NCBI GenBank assembly: GCA_003141315.1
Contig: PLLP01000002.1
Span: forward strand, 124,001-188,000
Direction of reading: 5' to 3'
Length of the DNA: 64,000 nucleotides
Source: Phycisphaerales bacterium
Lineage (GTDB): Bacteria > Planctomycetota > Phycisphaerae > Sedimentisphaerales > Anaerobacaceae
Part shown: one piece after another, positions 16,700 through 25,183 of the stretch
How the letters are laid out: every line of letters starts with the position of its first letter
Position numbering within the stretch: the stretch's first letter is position 1
Position numbers and translations under genes: made by a program
Notes under the pieces: model-generated
Told to the model about the DNA's origin: nothing
Seen by the model: the letters and a program-made list of their open reading frames with translations, nothing else
Database searches by the model: none

Positions 16700-18535
16700 T
16701 TAGTCGTTGTCGAACTGGATATCGGCGAGGACGAGTTCGACGCTGGAAGAGCCGTTATAGGTATTGATTTGGGGGTGGTAGGCGACGTGGAAACAGTCGT
16801 GTTCGAGGAGTTTTTTCTCGAAGGGGGCGAACCTGAAGCCGACACACCTGATTGATTTTTTGTTGTCCGTGATGGCGAGCTGGAGGTGGTCACCGTTAGC
16901 GCCGCATTTTCTGGGCGGGCTGCAGAGGCGCACCGCCTTTGTGGCAAAGAGGGGCTGAGGATTGCCCTGTCCGAAAGGTTCGAGCATCTGCATTTCTTTT
17001 ATAAGAGCGGGGCTAAGTTCGCTGAGCGCAGAATCGACGTCGATGTGCAGGGTGGCGGTGAAAGGGGCGGTCGTATTTTGCTGTGCGTATTTTTCGATGG
17101 AGTCTGCGAAGCGTTCGATTTTTTCCGGTTCGATTTTCAGTCCTGCGGCCATTTTATGTCCGCCGAACCCGGCGAGATGGTTCGAGCAGGCGGCGATGGC
17201 GGCGAGGATGTCGAAACCGGGGACGGAGCGTGCGGAGCCTTGCGCGAGTTTTTCATCTTTTTCCGCCGGTTCGCCTTCGGTGGATTCGGGGCGGTCCGGG
17301 AGGCTTGCGACGGGCGAGCTATTAATAAGGATAGCGGGCTTGTTGAATTTATCGACGATGCGTGAGGCGACGATGCCGATGATGCCGGTGTGCCAGTTGT
17401 CGTCTGCGAGGACGATAGTTTTTCGGTCGGGGGAATTGAGGCCTTTTTGCTTTATGATTTCGCAGGCGGCTTTGAAGATTTTCTTTTCGATTTGCTGCCG
17501 CTGGGTGTTTTGCGATTTGAGGTATTCCGCGATTTCTTTTGCGCGTGCGGGTTTGTCGGTAGTGAGCAGTTCGACGGCGAGTCTCGCGTGTCCCATTCTT
17601 CCAGCGGCGTTGAGCATAGGAGCGAGGCGAAAGCCGATATGGAAGCTGTCGATGGTTTCGCCCGCGAGGCCAGCGGTTTCGATAAGGGCGGCGATGCCGG
17701 GGAGGCTGCTTTCGGGGAGAGTTTTCAGGCCGAAACTGGCGAGTATTCTGTTTTCGCCGCGAAGGCTTACGACATCCGCGATAGTTCCCATAGCGGCGAG
17801 CGAGGTGGCGTTGATAAAGAAGTTTCGCAGCGTGGGGTCGAGCTTTGTTTCGCCGTTGATTTTATTGGCGAGAGCCCAGGCGAGTTTGAATGCGACCAAT
17901 GAGCCTGCGGAATCCTGGTTGGGGTAAGTTGGGTCGAGGGCCGGGTGGACGATTGCGGAGGCGGCGGGCAATGTTGCTGCCGGCTGGTGGTGGTCGGTGA
18001 TGATGAGGCCGACGTTGAGTTTTTTCGCGAGTTTGGCGGAATCGTCGGCGTTAATGCCGCAGTCAACGGTGATGAGGAGTTTGGTTCCGTTTTTTGCGAG
18101 GAGTCGGACGGCGTCGGTGTTGAGGCCGTAGCCTTCGTCGATTCGGTGCGGGATGTAGAAGTCGGCATCGGCGCCGAGGAGGCCGAAAAGATGCCAGAGG
18201 ATTGCGGTGCCTGTGATGCCGTCGACGTCGTAATCGCCATAGACGGTTATTTTTTGTTTTTCTTCGATTGCGCGGAGGATTACGGGCAGTGCGTTCTGGA
18301 CGCCGGGCATTTTTTCCGGCCTGATGAGGTCTGCAAGTTTTGGCCTGAGGAATTGCGAGGCTTCGCCGGCGTCTGATACGCCGCGATTGATGAGGATTTG
18401 CGCGAGCAGGGGCGAGACCTTTAGTGCGGCTGCGAGCTGCTTTGCGTCCGGGCTTGGCGGGCAGATTGCCCATAATTTTGCATCTGTTCCGGCGAAGGCG
18501 GATTTCCTGTGGAGCTTTTGCGTCCCTGCGAACAT
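16700..18535 (-). CDS. recJ: Single-stranded-DNA-specific exonuclease RecJ
   Basis: 5'-3' exonuclease of recombination and repair. It has the DHH-family motifs DYDVDGITGTAIL, LITVDCGIN, IITDHHQP, LAAMGTIADVVSL, LNAAGRMGHA and HLAGFGGHKMAAGL. The start is set at the ATG at 18533-18535 (MFAGTQKL), giving 611 residues. The frame is open a further 105 codons upstream, but that part is encoded by intergenic repeats and has no RecJ character. Around residues 405-430 the stretch SLPDRPESTEGEPAEKDEKL separates NSSPVA from ARSVPGFD. RecJ proteins normally go straight through here, so this is probably an insertion. Confidence 0.93.
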   Translation of the reverse strand: MFAGTQKLHRKSAFAGTDAKLWAICPPSPDAKQLAAALKVSPLLAQILINRGVSDAGEASQFLRPKLADLIRPEKMPGVQNALPVILRAIEEKQKITVYGDYDVDGITGTAILWHLFGLLGADADFYIPHRIDEGYGLNTDAVRLLAKNGTKLLITVDCGINADDSAKLAKKLNVGLIITDHHQPAATLPAASAIVHPALDPTYPNQDSAGSLVAFKLAWALANKINGETKLDPTLRNFFINATSLAAMGTIADVVSLRGENRILASFGLKTLPESSLPGIAALIETAGLAGETIDSFHIGFRLAPMLNAAGRMGHARLAVELLTTDKPARAKEIAEYLKSQNTQRQQIEKKIFKAACEIIKQKGLNSPDRKTIVLADDNWHTGIIGIVASRIVDKFNKPAILINSSPVASLPDRPESTEGEPAEKDEKLAQGSARSVPGFDILAAIAACSNHLAGFGGHKMAAGLKIEPEKIERFADSIEKYAQQNTTAPFTATLHIDVDSALSELSPALIKEMQMLEPFGQGNPQPLFATKAVRLCSPPRKCGANGDHLQLAITDNKKSIRCVGFRFAPFEKKLLEHDCFHVAYHPQINTYNGSSSVELVLADIQFDND

Positions 18536-18779
18536 AGAAGTAATCCTGCAAACGGTAATTTTTTTTGTTCTCTGTATTATATTTGCTATTTGGGAAATGT
18601 CAAATATTAACAGGAGAATCCCCGCTTCGCCGAGGCGGACTACGGCGTGGTAAGCAGGGCACAGAATGAAGGCACATAGGCACAAAGGCACAGAGAACAA
18701 AAGACAGAACACAGAATCCAGAAGCCAGAATCCAGTCCGCCACACGAATGGCGGATCTACGAAATCCAAAAGGAAGGGG
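18536..18779. repeat. Intergenic cluster of modular repeats
   Basis: No gene is seen. The gap holds GCCGAGGCGGACTACGGC, then GGCACATAGGCACAAAGGCA (18671-18690), then AGACAGAACACAGAATCCAG. It ends in a 41-base element (18728-18768, GAATCCAGTCCGCCACACG...) that recurs identically at 33696-33736. Confidence 0.85.
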
Positions 18780-19742
18780 TTATTGGTTTTCAGCGAGGGC
18801 TTTTTCGATTTGTTCGAGATTGGGCGGTTCGTCCGGCCAGTAGTGGACACAGGAGCCGTCCTTTAGAAGGACGACGAGCGGCGTTTTTACGAACCACTGT
18901 TTGCTGGTATCGAGTTTGCCGGAGAGGCACGCTGTGTCGGATTTGACGGGGTTTTGGTCGGCTGGGCCATAAAGCGGTTTGGCGCCGCTTACCACAACGG
19001 GGGCTTCGATGAAGACGACGGGTGCGATGTTGTCGGCGAGGACCTGGTGGATTTGCTCGAATTGCGGGATGGCCTGGCGGCAATCGGGGCAGTCATAGTG
19101 ATAAATGAAGACGACGGCGAAGCCGATACTGATTTTATCTGCGATGTCGATGTGCGCGAGCAGGGGCCATTTGGCTCGCCCAGGCGAGTTCGGGTCGGGG
19201 TTTTTGACGAGCCAGGTTTCGGGTTTTATTACTTCGTATTGGACGGTGATATTGGGTGGTTTGTTAAAGACGAGGACTGGAACGAGTGTAGCGAGAATTA
19301 TAAAGGTCGGGATGGCGACGGCGAAAAAATGTTTTGCCGATGGCCAGGGCGGCGGCAACAGCCTTTGGCCTTTTGGTCGAAAGATTGCCAGCAGGATAAA
19401 GAGCGGTAAGTCGATTGCGGTAAGGGTTATCCATGGTTTGACGTGAACTACTCCGAAACAACCGCAGGAGGCGGCGCCGATCCACCACTTGGCAATGGTT
19501 ATGCCGATAAAGCCTGCGAAGGCGAGTATTGCGAGGAGCCAGGCGGCTTTTCGGAAGAGGCCTGAAACGAGCCAGATGCCGAGGCCGAGTTCGAGCGGGA
19601 TTTGGATGACGGTGAAGAGCCAGGATTCCCAGAAGCCGGCGGTGACTATCGGCTCGGTGAGGAGCTGATGGCTTTTTAGAATAGAAGCGACAATGAGAAG
19701 TGCGCCGGCGACAAACATTACGATTTTATTGGCGATTTTCAT
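18780..19742 (-). CDS. MauE/DoxX-like membrane protein with thioredoxin-like domain
   Basis: About 320 residues. The N-terminal half holds four hydrophobic segments in the MauE/DoxX pattern (LIVASILKSHQLLTEP, then VIQIPLELGLGIWLVSGLF, WWIGAASCGCFGVVHV). A further membrane segment lies near 150-170. The C-terminal part is thioredoxin-like and has the redox motif YHYDCPDCRQAIPQF. It probably works in membrane-linked thiol redox, as in cytochrome or amine-dehydrogenase maturation; the exact substrate is unknown. The ATG at 19740-19742 starts a normal basic N-terminus (MKIANKIVMF); the open frame upstream is non-conserved. Confidence 0.78.
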   Translation of the reverse strand: MKIANKIVMFVAGALLIVASILKSHQLLTEPIVTAGFWESWLFTVIQIPLELGLGIWLVSGLFRKAAWLLAILAFAGFIGITIAKWWIGAASCGCFGVVHVKPWITLTAIDLPLFILLAIFRPKGQRLLPPPWPSAKHFFAVAIPTFIILATLVPVLVFNKPPNITVQYEVIKPETWLVKNPDPNSPGRAKWPLLAHIDIADKISIGFAVVFIYHYDCPDCRQAIPQFEQIHQVLADNIAPVVFIEAPVVVSGAKPLYGPADQNPVKSDTACLSGKLDTSKQWFVKTPLVVLLKDGSCVHYWPDEPPNLEQIEKALAENQ

Positions 19743-19870
19743 ATTACAGATTTTACCAAAAATGCGATTGGTAAGCAAGGGCGCAAGTCGTAAGTCGCAG
19801 GTCATAAGTCATAAGAAAAACGACGCGATACGATATACGCATTATGAATTTGGTTCGGCACACTCACCAC

Positions 19871-20662
19871 TTATAGTCGCATAAGCAGGCCGCCATTGAC
19901 GTGGAGGAATGCGCCGGTAATGAAAGAAGCGGCTTCGCTGGAAGAGAGGAAAAGGATTGCCTTTGCGATGTCGTCGGCGGAGCCGTTCCTACCGAGTGGG
20001 GTTTGGAGGGCGACGGCGGCTCGGCGCTCAGCGGTGCTGAAACGCTCGTGGAAGCGGGTTTCGATAAGGCCTGGGACAACGCAGTTGACGCGGATTTTGT
20101 ATTTTGCGAATTCGACGGCCATAGCGATGGTTTCGGTGAGGACGGCGGCCTTTGCGGCGGCGTAGATTCCTGAGCCGCCCGCGCCGCCATTGAAGGAGGC
20201 GATGGTGCCGATATTGACGATGCAGCCTTTGGATTTTTTGAGGTGAGGCAGGGCGGCCTTCGCGGCGAGGAAGACGCTGCGGGCGTTTGTGGCGAAGGCG
20301 TCCTCGTGATAATCGAGCGGTGCGGTCTCGAAGGGGTGGCGGGCGAGAAGAGAGCCGGCGTTATTGACGAGGATGTCGATTCTGCCGGCGTGTTTTTTTT
20401 CGAAAGCAAGGGCGGGGGTTTTGGCGAAGCGTTCGACCATAATATTTACCTGCTTTTCGGAGCGGACGTCGGCCTTCAGTAAAATGCCATCGCTGTATTT
20501 TTTTACTTCGGTCAGTGTCTTTTCGCCGCCGTCTTTGGTTTGGAAATAGTGGACGCCGACGAAGGCGCCCTGTTTAGCAAACATAATCGCCGTTGCCTGG
20601 CCGATACCGCTCGATGAGCCGGTGACGAGAACTTTTTTGCCTTTCAGGTCTTCGTAAATCAT
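19871..20662 (-). CDS. Short-chain dehydrogenase/reductase (FabG-like)
   Basis: NAD(P)-dependent oxidoreductase of 263 residues. It shows the cofactor motif GSSSGIGQATA, the structural NNAGS, the catalytic IGTIASFNG serine region and YAAAKAAVL with the Tyr-x3-Lys pair, and ends in FITGAFLHVNGG. The fold and cofactor class are clear; the substrate is not, and no fab neighbours are present. It starts directly at the stop of rmuC, so the two are probably translated from one message. Confidence 0.88.
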   Translation of the reverse strand: MIYEDLKGKKVLVTGSSSGIGQATAIMFAKQGAFVGVHYFQTKDGGEKTLTEVKKYSDGILLKADVRSEKQVNIMVERFAKTPALAFEKKHAGRIDILVNNAGSLLARHPFETAPLDYHEDAFATNARSVFLAAKAALPHLKKSKGCIVNIGTIASFNGGAGGSGIYAAAKAAVLTETIAMAVEFAKYKIRVNCVVPGLIETRFHERFSTAERRAAVALQTPLGRNGSADDIAKAILFLSSSEAASFITGAFLHVNGGLLMRL

Positions 20663-21673
20663 TTATTTATCCTGCGATTGTATTTGGGAAAGATTCATAC
20701 CGAATTTATCTAATTTTTTGGTGGATTCATCGAATTTGTTGGAGGCGTTTCGGAGGTGGCTGCCGAGGGTGTCGAAGGTGGAGACGAATTCGGCGAAGGA
20801 GGCGTTGAGGGTTTTTAGGTTTTGGCGGATTTCGGCGGCCTGTTTTTCGATTTGCAGGCCATGCAGGCCCATAACGACCGTCATCAGATACGCATACAAT
20901 AAATTCGGGCTGACGGGTATGATTTTTTTGTCGAGCGAGTATTGCAGGATGTCTTTGGTGTCGTCAGGATATTTTATTATCGTTTCGTAATAGATGTTTT
21001 CTGCGGGGAGAAACATTAGCGCGAAATCGACGGTGCCTTCGGCGGGCCTTATGTAATTGGAAGCGATTTTGTCGATGTGGATAGTGACGTCTTTCTGGAA
21101 CTGCCTGCGTGCTTTTGCTTTTTCATCATCGGTTTGTGCCTTTGCGATGGCCTCGAATGCGGGCATCGGGAATTTGGCATCGACGGGGACGGAGAAGTCG
21201 GCCAATTTTATGAGGGCGTCGACCCGCTGGCCGTCACGAAACTGGTATTGCAGGGCGTAGCTGTCGGCGGGCAGGATATTTTTAAGCAGGTTTTCGAGCG
21301 ACCATTCGCCCAATTGTCCGCGAAGTTTCGGGCTGGAGAGGATTTCTTCGAGCCGTCTTACGTCGGTGCCGAGGTTAAGCATTTGTTTATTGGTGCCCTG
21401 GAGTTCGCCGACCTGACTGTTGAGTCTTGAGAGGATTTGCTGGCTGGACTGGAGCGACTGGGTTATGGAGGTTTGGCCTGCGAGCAGGGATTTGTGGAGA
21501 GTGTCGGAGACCTGGTTTTGTGCGGTTCTGAGGGCTTCGATGTTTTGGGAGAGGGAATCCACCTTTGCGGCCTGGCCGGCAGAATCCCTTCGGAAGGCTG
21601 ATAGCGATATGCCGAGCCAGATTACAAAGCCGACAAGAGCAAGCAGAACTACGAATAAAACGGTTTCTGACAT
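20663..21673 (-). CDS. rmuC: DNA recombination protein RmuC
   Basis: A 336-residue protein with an N-terminal membrane segment (VVLLALVGFVIWLGI). A coiled coil follows (residues about 35-110), then the RmuC core with LRGQLGEWSLENLLKNILP, PVDAKFPMPAFEAI, KDVTIHIDKIASNYIRP and FLPAENIYYETII. RmuC limits DNA inversions and has a restriction-like nuclease core. It lies immediately upstream of the SDR gene and opposite the ASCH gene. Confidence 0.93.
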   Translation of the reverse strand: MSETVLFVVLLALVGFVIWLGISLSAFRRDSAGQAAKVDSLSQNIEALRTAQNQVSDTLHKSLLAGQTSITQSLQSSQQILSRLNSQVGELQGTNKQMLNLGTDVRRLEEILSSPKLRGQLGEWSLENLLKNILPADSYALQYQFRDGQRVDALIKLADFSVPVDAKFPMPAFEAIAKAQTDDEKAKARRQFQKDVTIHIDKIASNYIRPAEGTVDFALMFLPAENIYYETIIKYPDDTKDILQYSLDKKIIPVSPNLLYAYLMTVVMGLHGLQIEKQAAEIRQNLKTLNASFAEFVSTFDTLGSHLRNASNKFDESTKKLDKFGMNLSQIQSQDK

Positions 21674-21739
21674 AGTGTTTCCCTTAAAAGATATTTCGAT
21701 TATAATTTTTTCGGAGTGTTAGTCAAAGGACAAAATTTT

Positions 21740-22177
21740 ATGGTGAAATATCATTTGGTGATATTGAAGAAGGCTTACTTAGATTCGATAGTGGAGGGCG
21801 GGAAGACTATCGAGTCGCGATTTTTGAAGGTGAACAAGGCGCCGTTCGGGCAGGTGAGCGTTGGCGACGTTTTGTTTCTGAAAGAGAGCAGCGGGCCTGT
21901 GGTCGGCAGGGCGGCGGTAAAGGCGGTCGAGTTTTTCGATGATTTGTCGCCGGAAAAGATAGTGGGAATAAAAGAGCGATACAATCATCTTATAGGCGGC
22001 AGCGATGAATACTGGCAGGAGCGGAGCGGGTGCAGATTCGGCGTGCTTGTGTGGCTTGGCGGGGCGGAGCGGATGGAGCCTGTGCGGATTACAAAGAAGG
22101 ATTGGCGCGGGTGGGTAGTGCTTACGGAGAGAGAAAACTTCGGGCTGTTCAGACGCAAGACCAAAGAGAAAAAATAG
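21740..22177 (+). CDS. ASCH-domain-like protein
   Basis: A 145-residue protein. Its opening HLVILKKAYLDSIVEGGKTI and ESRFLKVNKAPFGQVSVGDV matches the ASCH/PUA-like beta-barrel pattern (SRF...GD.V.F). Such domains bind RNA or modified nucleotides; several are hydrolases of acetylated cytidine. No function is assigned here. The ATG at 21740 has AAAGGA nine bases upstream and is preferred to the in-frame ATG at 21716. Confidence 0.7.
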   Translation: MVKYHLVILKKAYLDSIVEGGKTIESRFLKVNKAPFGQVSVGDVLFLKESSGPVVGRAAVKAVEFFDDLSPEKIVGIKERYNHLIGGSDEYWQERSGCRFGVLVWLGGAERMEPVRITKKDWRGWVVLTERENFGLFRRKTKEKK

Positions 22178-22180
22178 CCA

Positions 22181-22270
22181 CTAAGGCACAGAGGCACAGA
22201 GAAAATTTGAAATCTCAAATTGCAAATTTCAAATATAAAAAAGTAAGAAAAGTAAAAAGGGTTTGAAAAG
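22181..22270. repeat. Purine-rich modular repeat after the ASCH gene
   Basis: AAGGCACAGAGGCACAGAG (22184-22202) runs into AAATTTCAAATATAAAAAAG and TAAGAAAAGT. The second module recurs near 23310, 37605 and 47545. Confidence 0.75.
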
Positions 22271-22342
22271 CCGGCGGGAGAGGTTAGAATTTACGGCGTT
22301 CAGGGCAGGGTTTGAGAAGGTATAGTGTTAAGGAGATTTATT

Positions 22343-22585
22343 ATGTCGCCATTTTATTTTATTCCGCTTTTGGGGCCGGTGTTTTTTGTTCCCTGTTGCT
22401 GCTGCTTCGGTCTTTTTTTTGCCATACTCTGGATATGGATGCTCATAGATTGTTTGGTGAACGAGCCGTCGGAGGGCAACGACAAGGTTATATGGGTGCT
22501 GGTGATTATTTTTCTGGGCTGGCTGGGGGCATTGATATATTTACTCGCCCGCAGGCCGACAAGAAAAACAAAATACGGGCGTTAA
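22343..22585 (+). CDS. Small PLDc_N-like membrane protein
   Basis: An 80-residue protein with two membrane segments and a cysteine-rich first segment (FFVPCCCCFGLFFAI). The pattern ILWIWMLIDCLVNEP...VIWVLVIIFLGWLGALIYL is that of the PLDc_N family of small membrane proteins, whose role is unknown. AAGGAG lies seven bases before the ATG at 22343, which fixes the start. Confidence 0.75.
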   Translation: MSPFYFIPLLGPVFFVPCCCCFGLFFAILWIWMLIDCLVNEPSEGNDKVIWVLVIIFLGWLGALIYLLARRPTRKTKYGR

Positions 22586-22623
22586 TTCTGCAAGGCGGGT
22601 TCGCTTTCGGCGGAAGTATCTGA

Positions 22624-22650
22624 AACCCCCAGGCAGGCCTGGGGGCTAAC
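22624..22650. repeat. CCCCC/GGGGG hairpin repeat with GCTAAC flank
   Basis: AACCCCCAGG...CCTGGGGG followed by GCTAAC. Another member of the hairpin family at 8768, 28912, 28949 and 56817. It lies just after the PLDc_N-like gene. Confidence 0.75.
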
Positions 22651-22783
22651 CTGAATACCGCTCCCTTATGGTCGCGGCTCTGAACTGCCAACCAAAAGAC
22701 GAATCACTTTTTATCAATTTACTGTTGCGGGGGGTGATAATCTTTTGTTGCGGAGGGGCGGTTTTTTCGTTAAGATTCAGCGG

Positions 22784-23266
22784 ATGTCTGCTAAACTGAA
22801 AAAAGATGAGAATTCCGGCCAGGTGGTGGCGAATAAGAAGGCGTGGCGTAATTTCGAGCTGGTGGAGAAGTTCGAGGCCGGCCTGTCGCTTTTAGGCAGC
22901 GAGGTCAAGAGCCTTCGTGCGGGGACGGCGGATCTGACGGGTTCTTACGGGAGGATTGACGGCAGCGAGTGCTGGCTGGTCGGGGCGACGATTTCGCCAT
23001 ATAAATTTACCGGCAGCGAACTCGGGCATCCGCCGGACAGGAAGCGGAAACTGCTGCTGCACAAAAGCGAGATTCGTAAAATCAGGAGCAAACTCGAACT
23101 GCGGGGTTTTACGCTGGTGCCGCTGCGGATTTATTTTAATAAGCGCGGGATTGCGAAGATTGAGCTTGCCCTCGCGACGGGCAAAAGGCAGTATGATAAG
23201 CGCAGGTCGATTACGGACCGGCAGCAGAAAAAAGATATAGACAGGGAGACGAAAAAGTATAAATAA
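22784..23266 (+). CDS. smpB: SsrA-binding protein SmpB
   Basis: Binds tmRNA and brings it to stalled ribosomes for trans-translation. The family pattern is complete: NKKAWRNFELVEKFEAGLSL, LLGSEVKSLRAG, GRIDGSECWLVGA, KRKLLLHKSEI, LVPLRIYFNKRGIAKIEL, and the basic tail KRQYDKRRSITDRQQKKDID. The start at 22784 (MSAKLKKDENSG) gives 160 residues, the normal length; the 13 extra upstream codons are non-conserved. No ssrA gene was found in the window. Confidence 0.95.
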   Translation: MSAKLKKDENSGQVVANKKAWRNFELVEKFEAGLSLLGSEVKSLRAGTADLTGSYGRIDGSECWLVGATISPYKFTGSELGHPPDRKRKLLLHKSEIRKIRSKLELRGFTLVPLRIYFNKRGIAKIELALATGKRQYDKRRSITDRQQKKDIDRETKKYK

Positions 23267-23276
23267 GAATACAGTC

Positions 23277-23350
23277 CGCTCCGCCTGCGGCGGACCTTCG
23301 GCAGTAAGAAAAATAAAATATCAAATTTCAAATATAAAAAAGTAAAAAAG
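23277..23350. repeat. CCGCCTGCGGCGG palindrome plus A/T-rich module
   Basis: A short palindrome (CCGCCTGCGGCGGACC) is followed by AAAATATCAAATTTCAAATA and AAAAAAGTAAAAAAG. It is closely similar to 37600-37690 and 47530-47585. Confidence 0.75.
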
Positions 23351-23383
23351 AGAATATAGAATTTAGAATATGGAGTGTGAGAA

Positions 23384-23773
23384 ATGGCAGAAAAAGAAGA
23401 AAAGGATAAAAAGATTATAATAGATGAGGATTGGAAAAATCAGGCGCATAAGGAGAAGGAAAAACTCGCGGAGCAGGAAAAGTCGGAAAAAGGAAAAGGG
23501 AAAAAAGAATCCAGGCAGCTTCCGAAAGGGGATTTTTTGACACTCGTGAGCATGCTTGTGACGCAGGCGTTATTTTCGCTGGGGCTTATTCATCCTGAAG
23601 GCGAGTCGCCCGACGGCGGAGCGGTAAACCTGGAGCTGGCGAGGATAAATATCGAGATGCTCGATAGTCTTGCGGAAAAGACGAAAGGGAATTTGACGGA
23701 TGACGAAAAGAAGATGCTCGAAAACTCGCTCAATGAGCTTCGAATAGCATACGTGAAGATTGCGGGGGTATAG
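23384..23773 (+). CDS. DUF1844-family protein
   Basis: A 129-residue cytoplasmic protein. The first 45 residues are highly charged (KKDKKIII-like and KEKEKLAEQEKSEKGKGKK). The conserved part FLTLVSMLVTQALFSLG, then LELARINIEMLDSLAEKTKG and LTDDEKKMLENSLNELR is the DUF1844 signature. Function unknown. It lies 35 bases before trpC on the same strand. Confidence 0.88.
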   Translation: MAEKEEKDKKIIIDEDWKNQAHKEKEKLAEQEKSEKGKGKKESRQLPKGDFLTLVSMLVTQALFSLGLIHPEGESPDGGAVNLELARINIEMLDSLAEKTKGNLTDDEKKMLENSLNELRIAYVKIAGV

Positions 23774-23808
23774 AATTTTAGATTTGAAAATTTAGAGGCG
23801 GGCTGCCG

Positions 23809-24609
23809 GTGAGTGTTTTAGACGAGATAATTCGGGATAAAAGGGCGGAGGTGGCGAGGTTAAAATTGCAGGAGACAATTGGCCAATTCAAGGAGAGAAT
23901 CGCCGGTTTGCCGCGGTGCAGGAATTTTTATAAGGCGGTGACGAAGCAGAATAAGCGGGGGATTAACGTAATTGCGGAGGTGAAGAAGGCGTCGCCGTCG
24001 GCGGGGGTAATCAGAGCGGATTTTGACCCGGTCGAGATTGCGAAGACTTACCAAAAGTGCGGTGCGGATGCGATAAGCGTCCTTACGGATGAAAAGTATT
24101 TTCAGGGTCGGCTCGAATATCTGACAGCGGTGAAGGGGGCGGTTGAGCTGCCGATTTTACGCAAGGATTTTATTATTGACCCGTGGCAGATTTACCAGTC
24201 GCGGGCGGTGGGGGCGGATGCGATACTGCTGATAGCGGACTACCTCAAGCTGGCGGAGCTGTCGGATTTTTTGATACTGGCGGCGGAATTGACGCTTACG
24301 GTTCTTTTGGAGGTTCACAGCGCCGATGTGCTTTTGAATGTTCGCAGCCTGGCGGGTTTTCCGAAAAAGGGAAACTGCGTCCTCGGGATAAATAACCGCG
24401 ACCTTTCGACAATGGAAGTGGATTTGAATACGACAAGCAGACTCATCAGCCTGCTGGAAGAAGATGCCGAGGTGGTTGCAGAAAGCGGAATCAAAAGAAA
24501 AGCGGATGTCGAGAAATTAAAAGGCGTCGGCGTGCGAGCGGTTTTGATTGGTCAGACGCTTTGCGAAAGCGGGAATATTGAAGGAAAATTCTCGGAATTA
24601 TTCGGCTGA
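23809..24609 (+). CDS. trpC: Indole-3-glycerol phosphate synthase
   Basis: Closes the indole ring in tryptophan synthesis. A TIM-barrel protein of 266 residues with IAEVKKASPSAGVIRADFDP, SVLTDEKYFQGRLEYL, LPILRKDFIIDPWQIYQSR, GADAILLIADYL, LGINNRDLSTMEVDL and VAESGIKRKADV. These include the catalytic Lys and Glu positions. It starts at GTG, with GAGGCGGG just upstream. No other trp operon gene is adjacent; a separate trpB2 lies at 40 kb, so tryptophan genes are dispersed. Confidence 0.95.
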   Translation: MSVLDEIIRDKRAEVARLKLQETIGQFKERIAGLPRCRNFYKAVTKQNKRGINVIAEVKKASPSAGVIRADFDPVEIAKTYQKCGADAISVLTDEKYFQGRLEYLTAVKGAVELPILRKDFIIDPWQIYQSRAVGADAILLIADYLKLAELSDFLILAAELTLTVLLEVHSADVLLNVRSLAGFPKKGNCVLGINNRDLSTMEVDLNTTSRLISLLEEDAEVVAESGIKRKADVEKLKGVGVRAVLIGQTLCESGNIEGKFSELFG

Positions 24610-24667
24610 TTGAACAGCCGATACGTTTGGCGGAAACGAAGCTTTAATTTTTTAGGATGGTTTAGTT

Positions 24668-25027
24668 ATGAGTACGATTTATTGTCTGCTGATAGGTCTT
24701 GCCGCCGGCGTTCTTAGCGGCATACTCGGTATAGGCGGCGGGATAATCATTATTCCTTCACTCGTGTTGCTGCTCGGTATGTCGCAGCAGACGGCGCAGG
24801 GGACGACGCTTGCGATGATGGTTCCGCCGATAGGCCTGCTGGCGGCGTGGATGTATTACAAAGGCGGCTTCGTCGATTTGAAGGTAGCTGGCGTTATGTG
24901 CGCGACGTTTGTGATTGGCAGTGTTATCGGCGCCAAATTCGCGGTGAATCTTTCGGATGTCGTATTAACGAAAATTTTCGGCGTGGCGCTGCTGCTTATT
25001 TCGCTGAAGATGATTTTTTTCAAATAG
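24668..25027 (+). CDS. Half-size TSUP (TauE/SafE) family transporter
   Basis: A 119-residue membrane protein that looks like one half of a TauE/SafE-type anion exporter. It shows LLIGLAAGVLSGILGIGGGI, IIIPSLVLLLGMSQQTAQGT, then further hydrophobic segments ending LLLISLKMIF. The usual protein is about 250 residues with two such halves, so this short form would have to pair with itself. The ATG is preceded by TTAGGATGG. A GGCACAGAG-type repeat follows. Confidence 0.8.
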   Translation: MSTIYCLLIGLAAGVLSGILGIGGGIIIIPSLVLLLGMSQQTAQGTTLAMMVPPIGLLAAWMYYKGGFVDLKVAGVMCATFVIGSVIGAKFAVNLSDVVLTKIFGVALLLISLKMIFFK

Positions 25028-25059
25028 ATTTTGCCGCAGAGTTAAAAAGATTTTTTTTA

Positions 25060-25087
25060 GCCACAGAGGTCACAGAGGACACAGAGA
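25060..25087. repeat. CACAGAGGTCACAGAGGACACAGAG repeat
   Basis: Three tandem CACAGAGG units just after the transporter stop, a variant of the GGCACAGAG family. Confidence 0.7.
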
Positions 25088-25183
25088 TTTAAATCAAAAG
25101 AAAAACACAAGTTAAAAAAAGAAAAGTCGGACGACTTTGAGATAAAATAAGTAAGATGCCCTCGGATTTCCGGAGAGAAAAAC

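Noticed and set aside
16886-18376. Several forward-strand open frames opposite recJ
   Set aside because: All are antisense shadows of the clear RecJ motifs; their compositions are odd and no start signals are seen.
18536-18850. N-terminal extension of RecJ by 105 residues
   Set aside because: Those codons are made of intergenic repeats, and RecJ homology begins at MFAGTQ.
22312-22623. 103-codon frame overlapping the PLDc_N-like gene
   Set aside because: The other frame has the AAGGAG site and the membrane-protein family pattern.
24610-24667. Terminator after trpC (CGTTT...AAACG then T-rich)
   Set aside because: The stem is only about five pairs and the T-run is distant; too weak to list.
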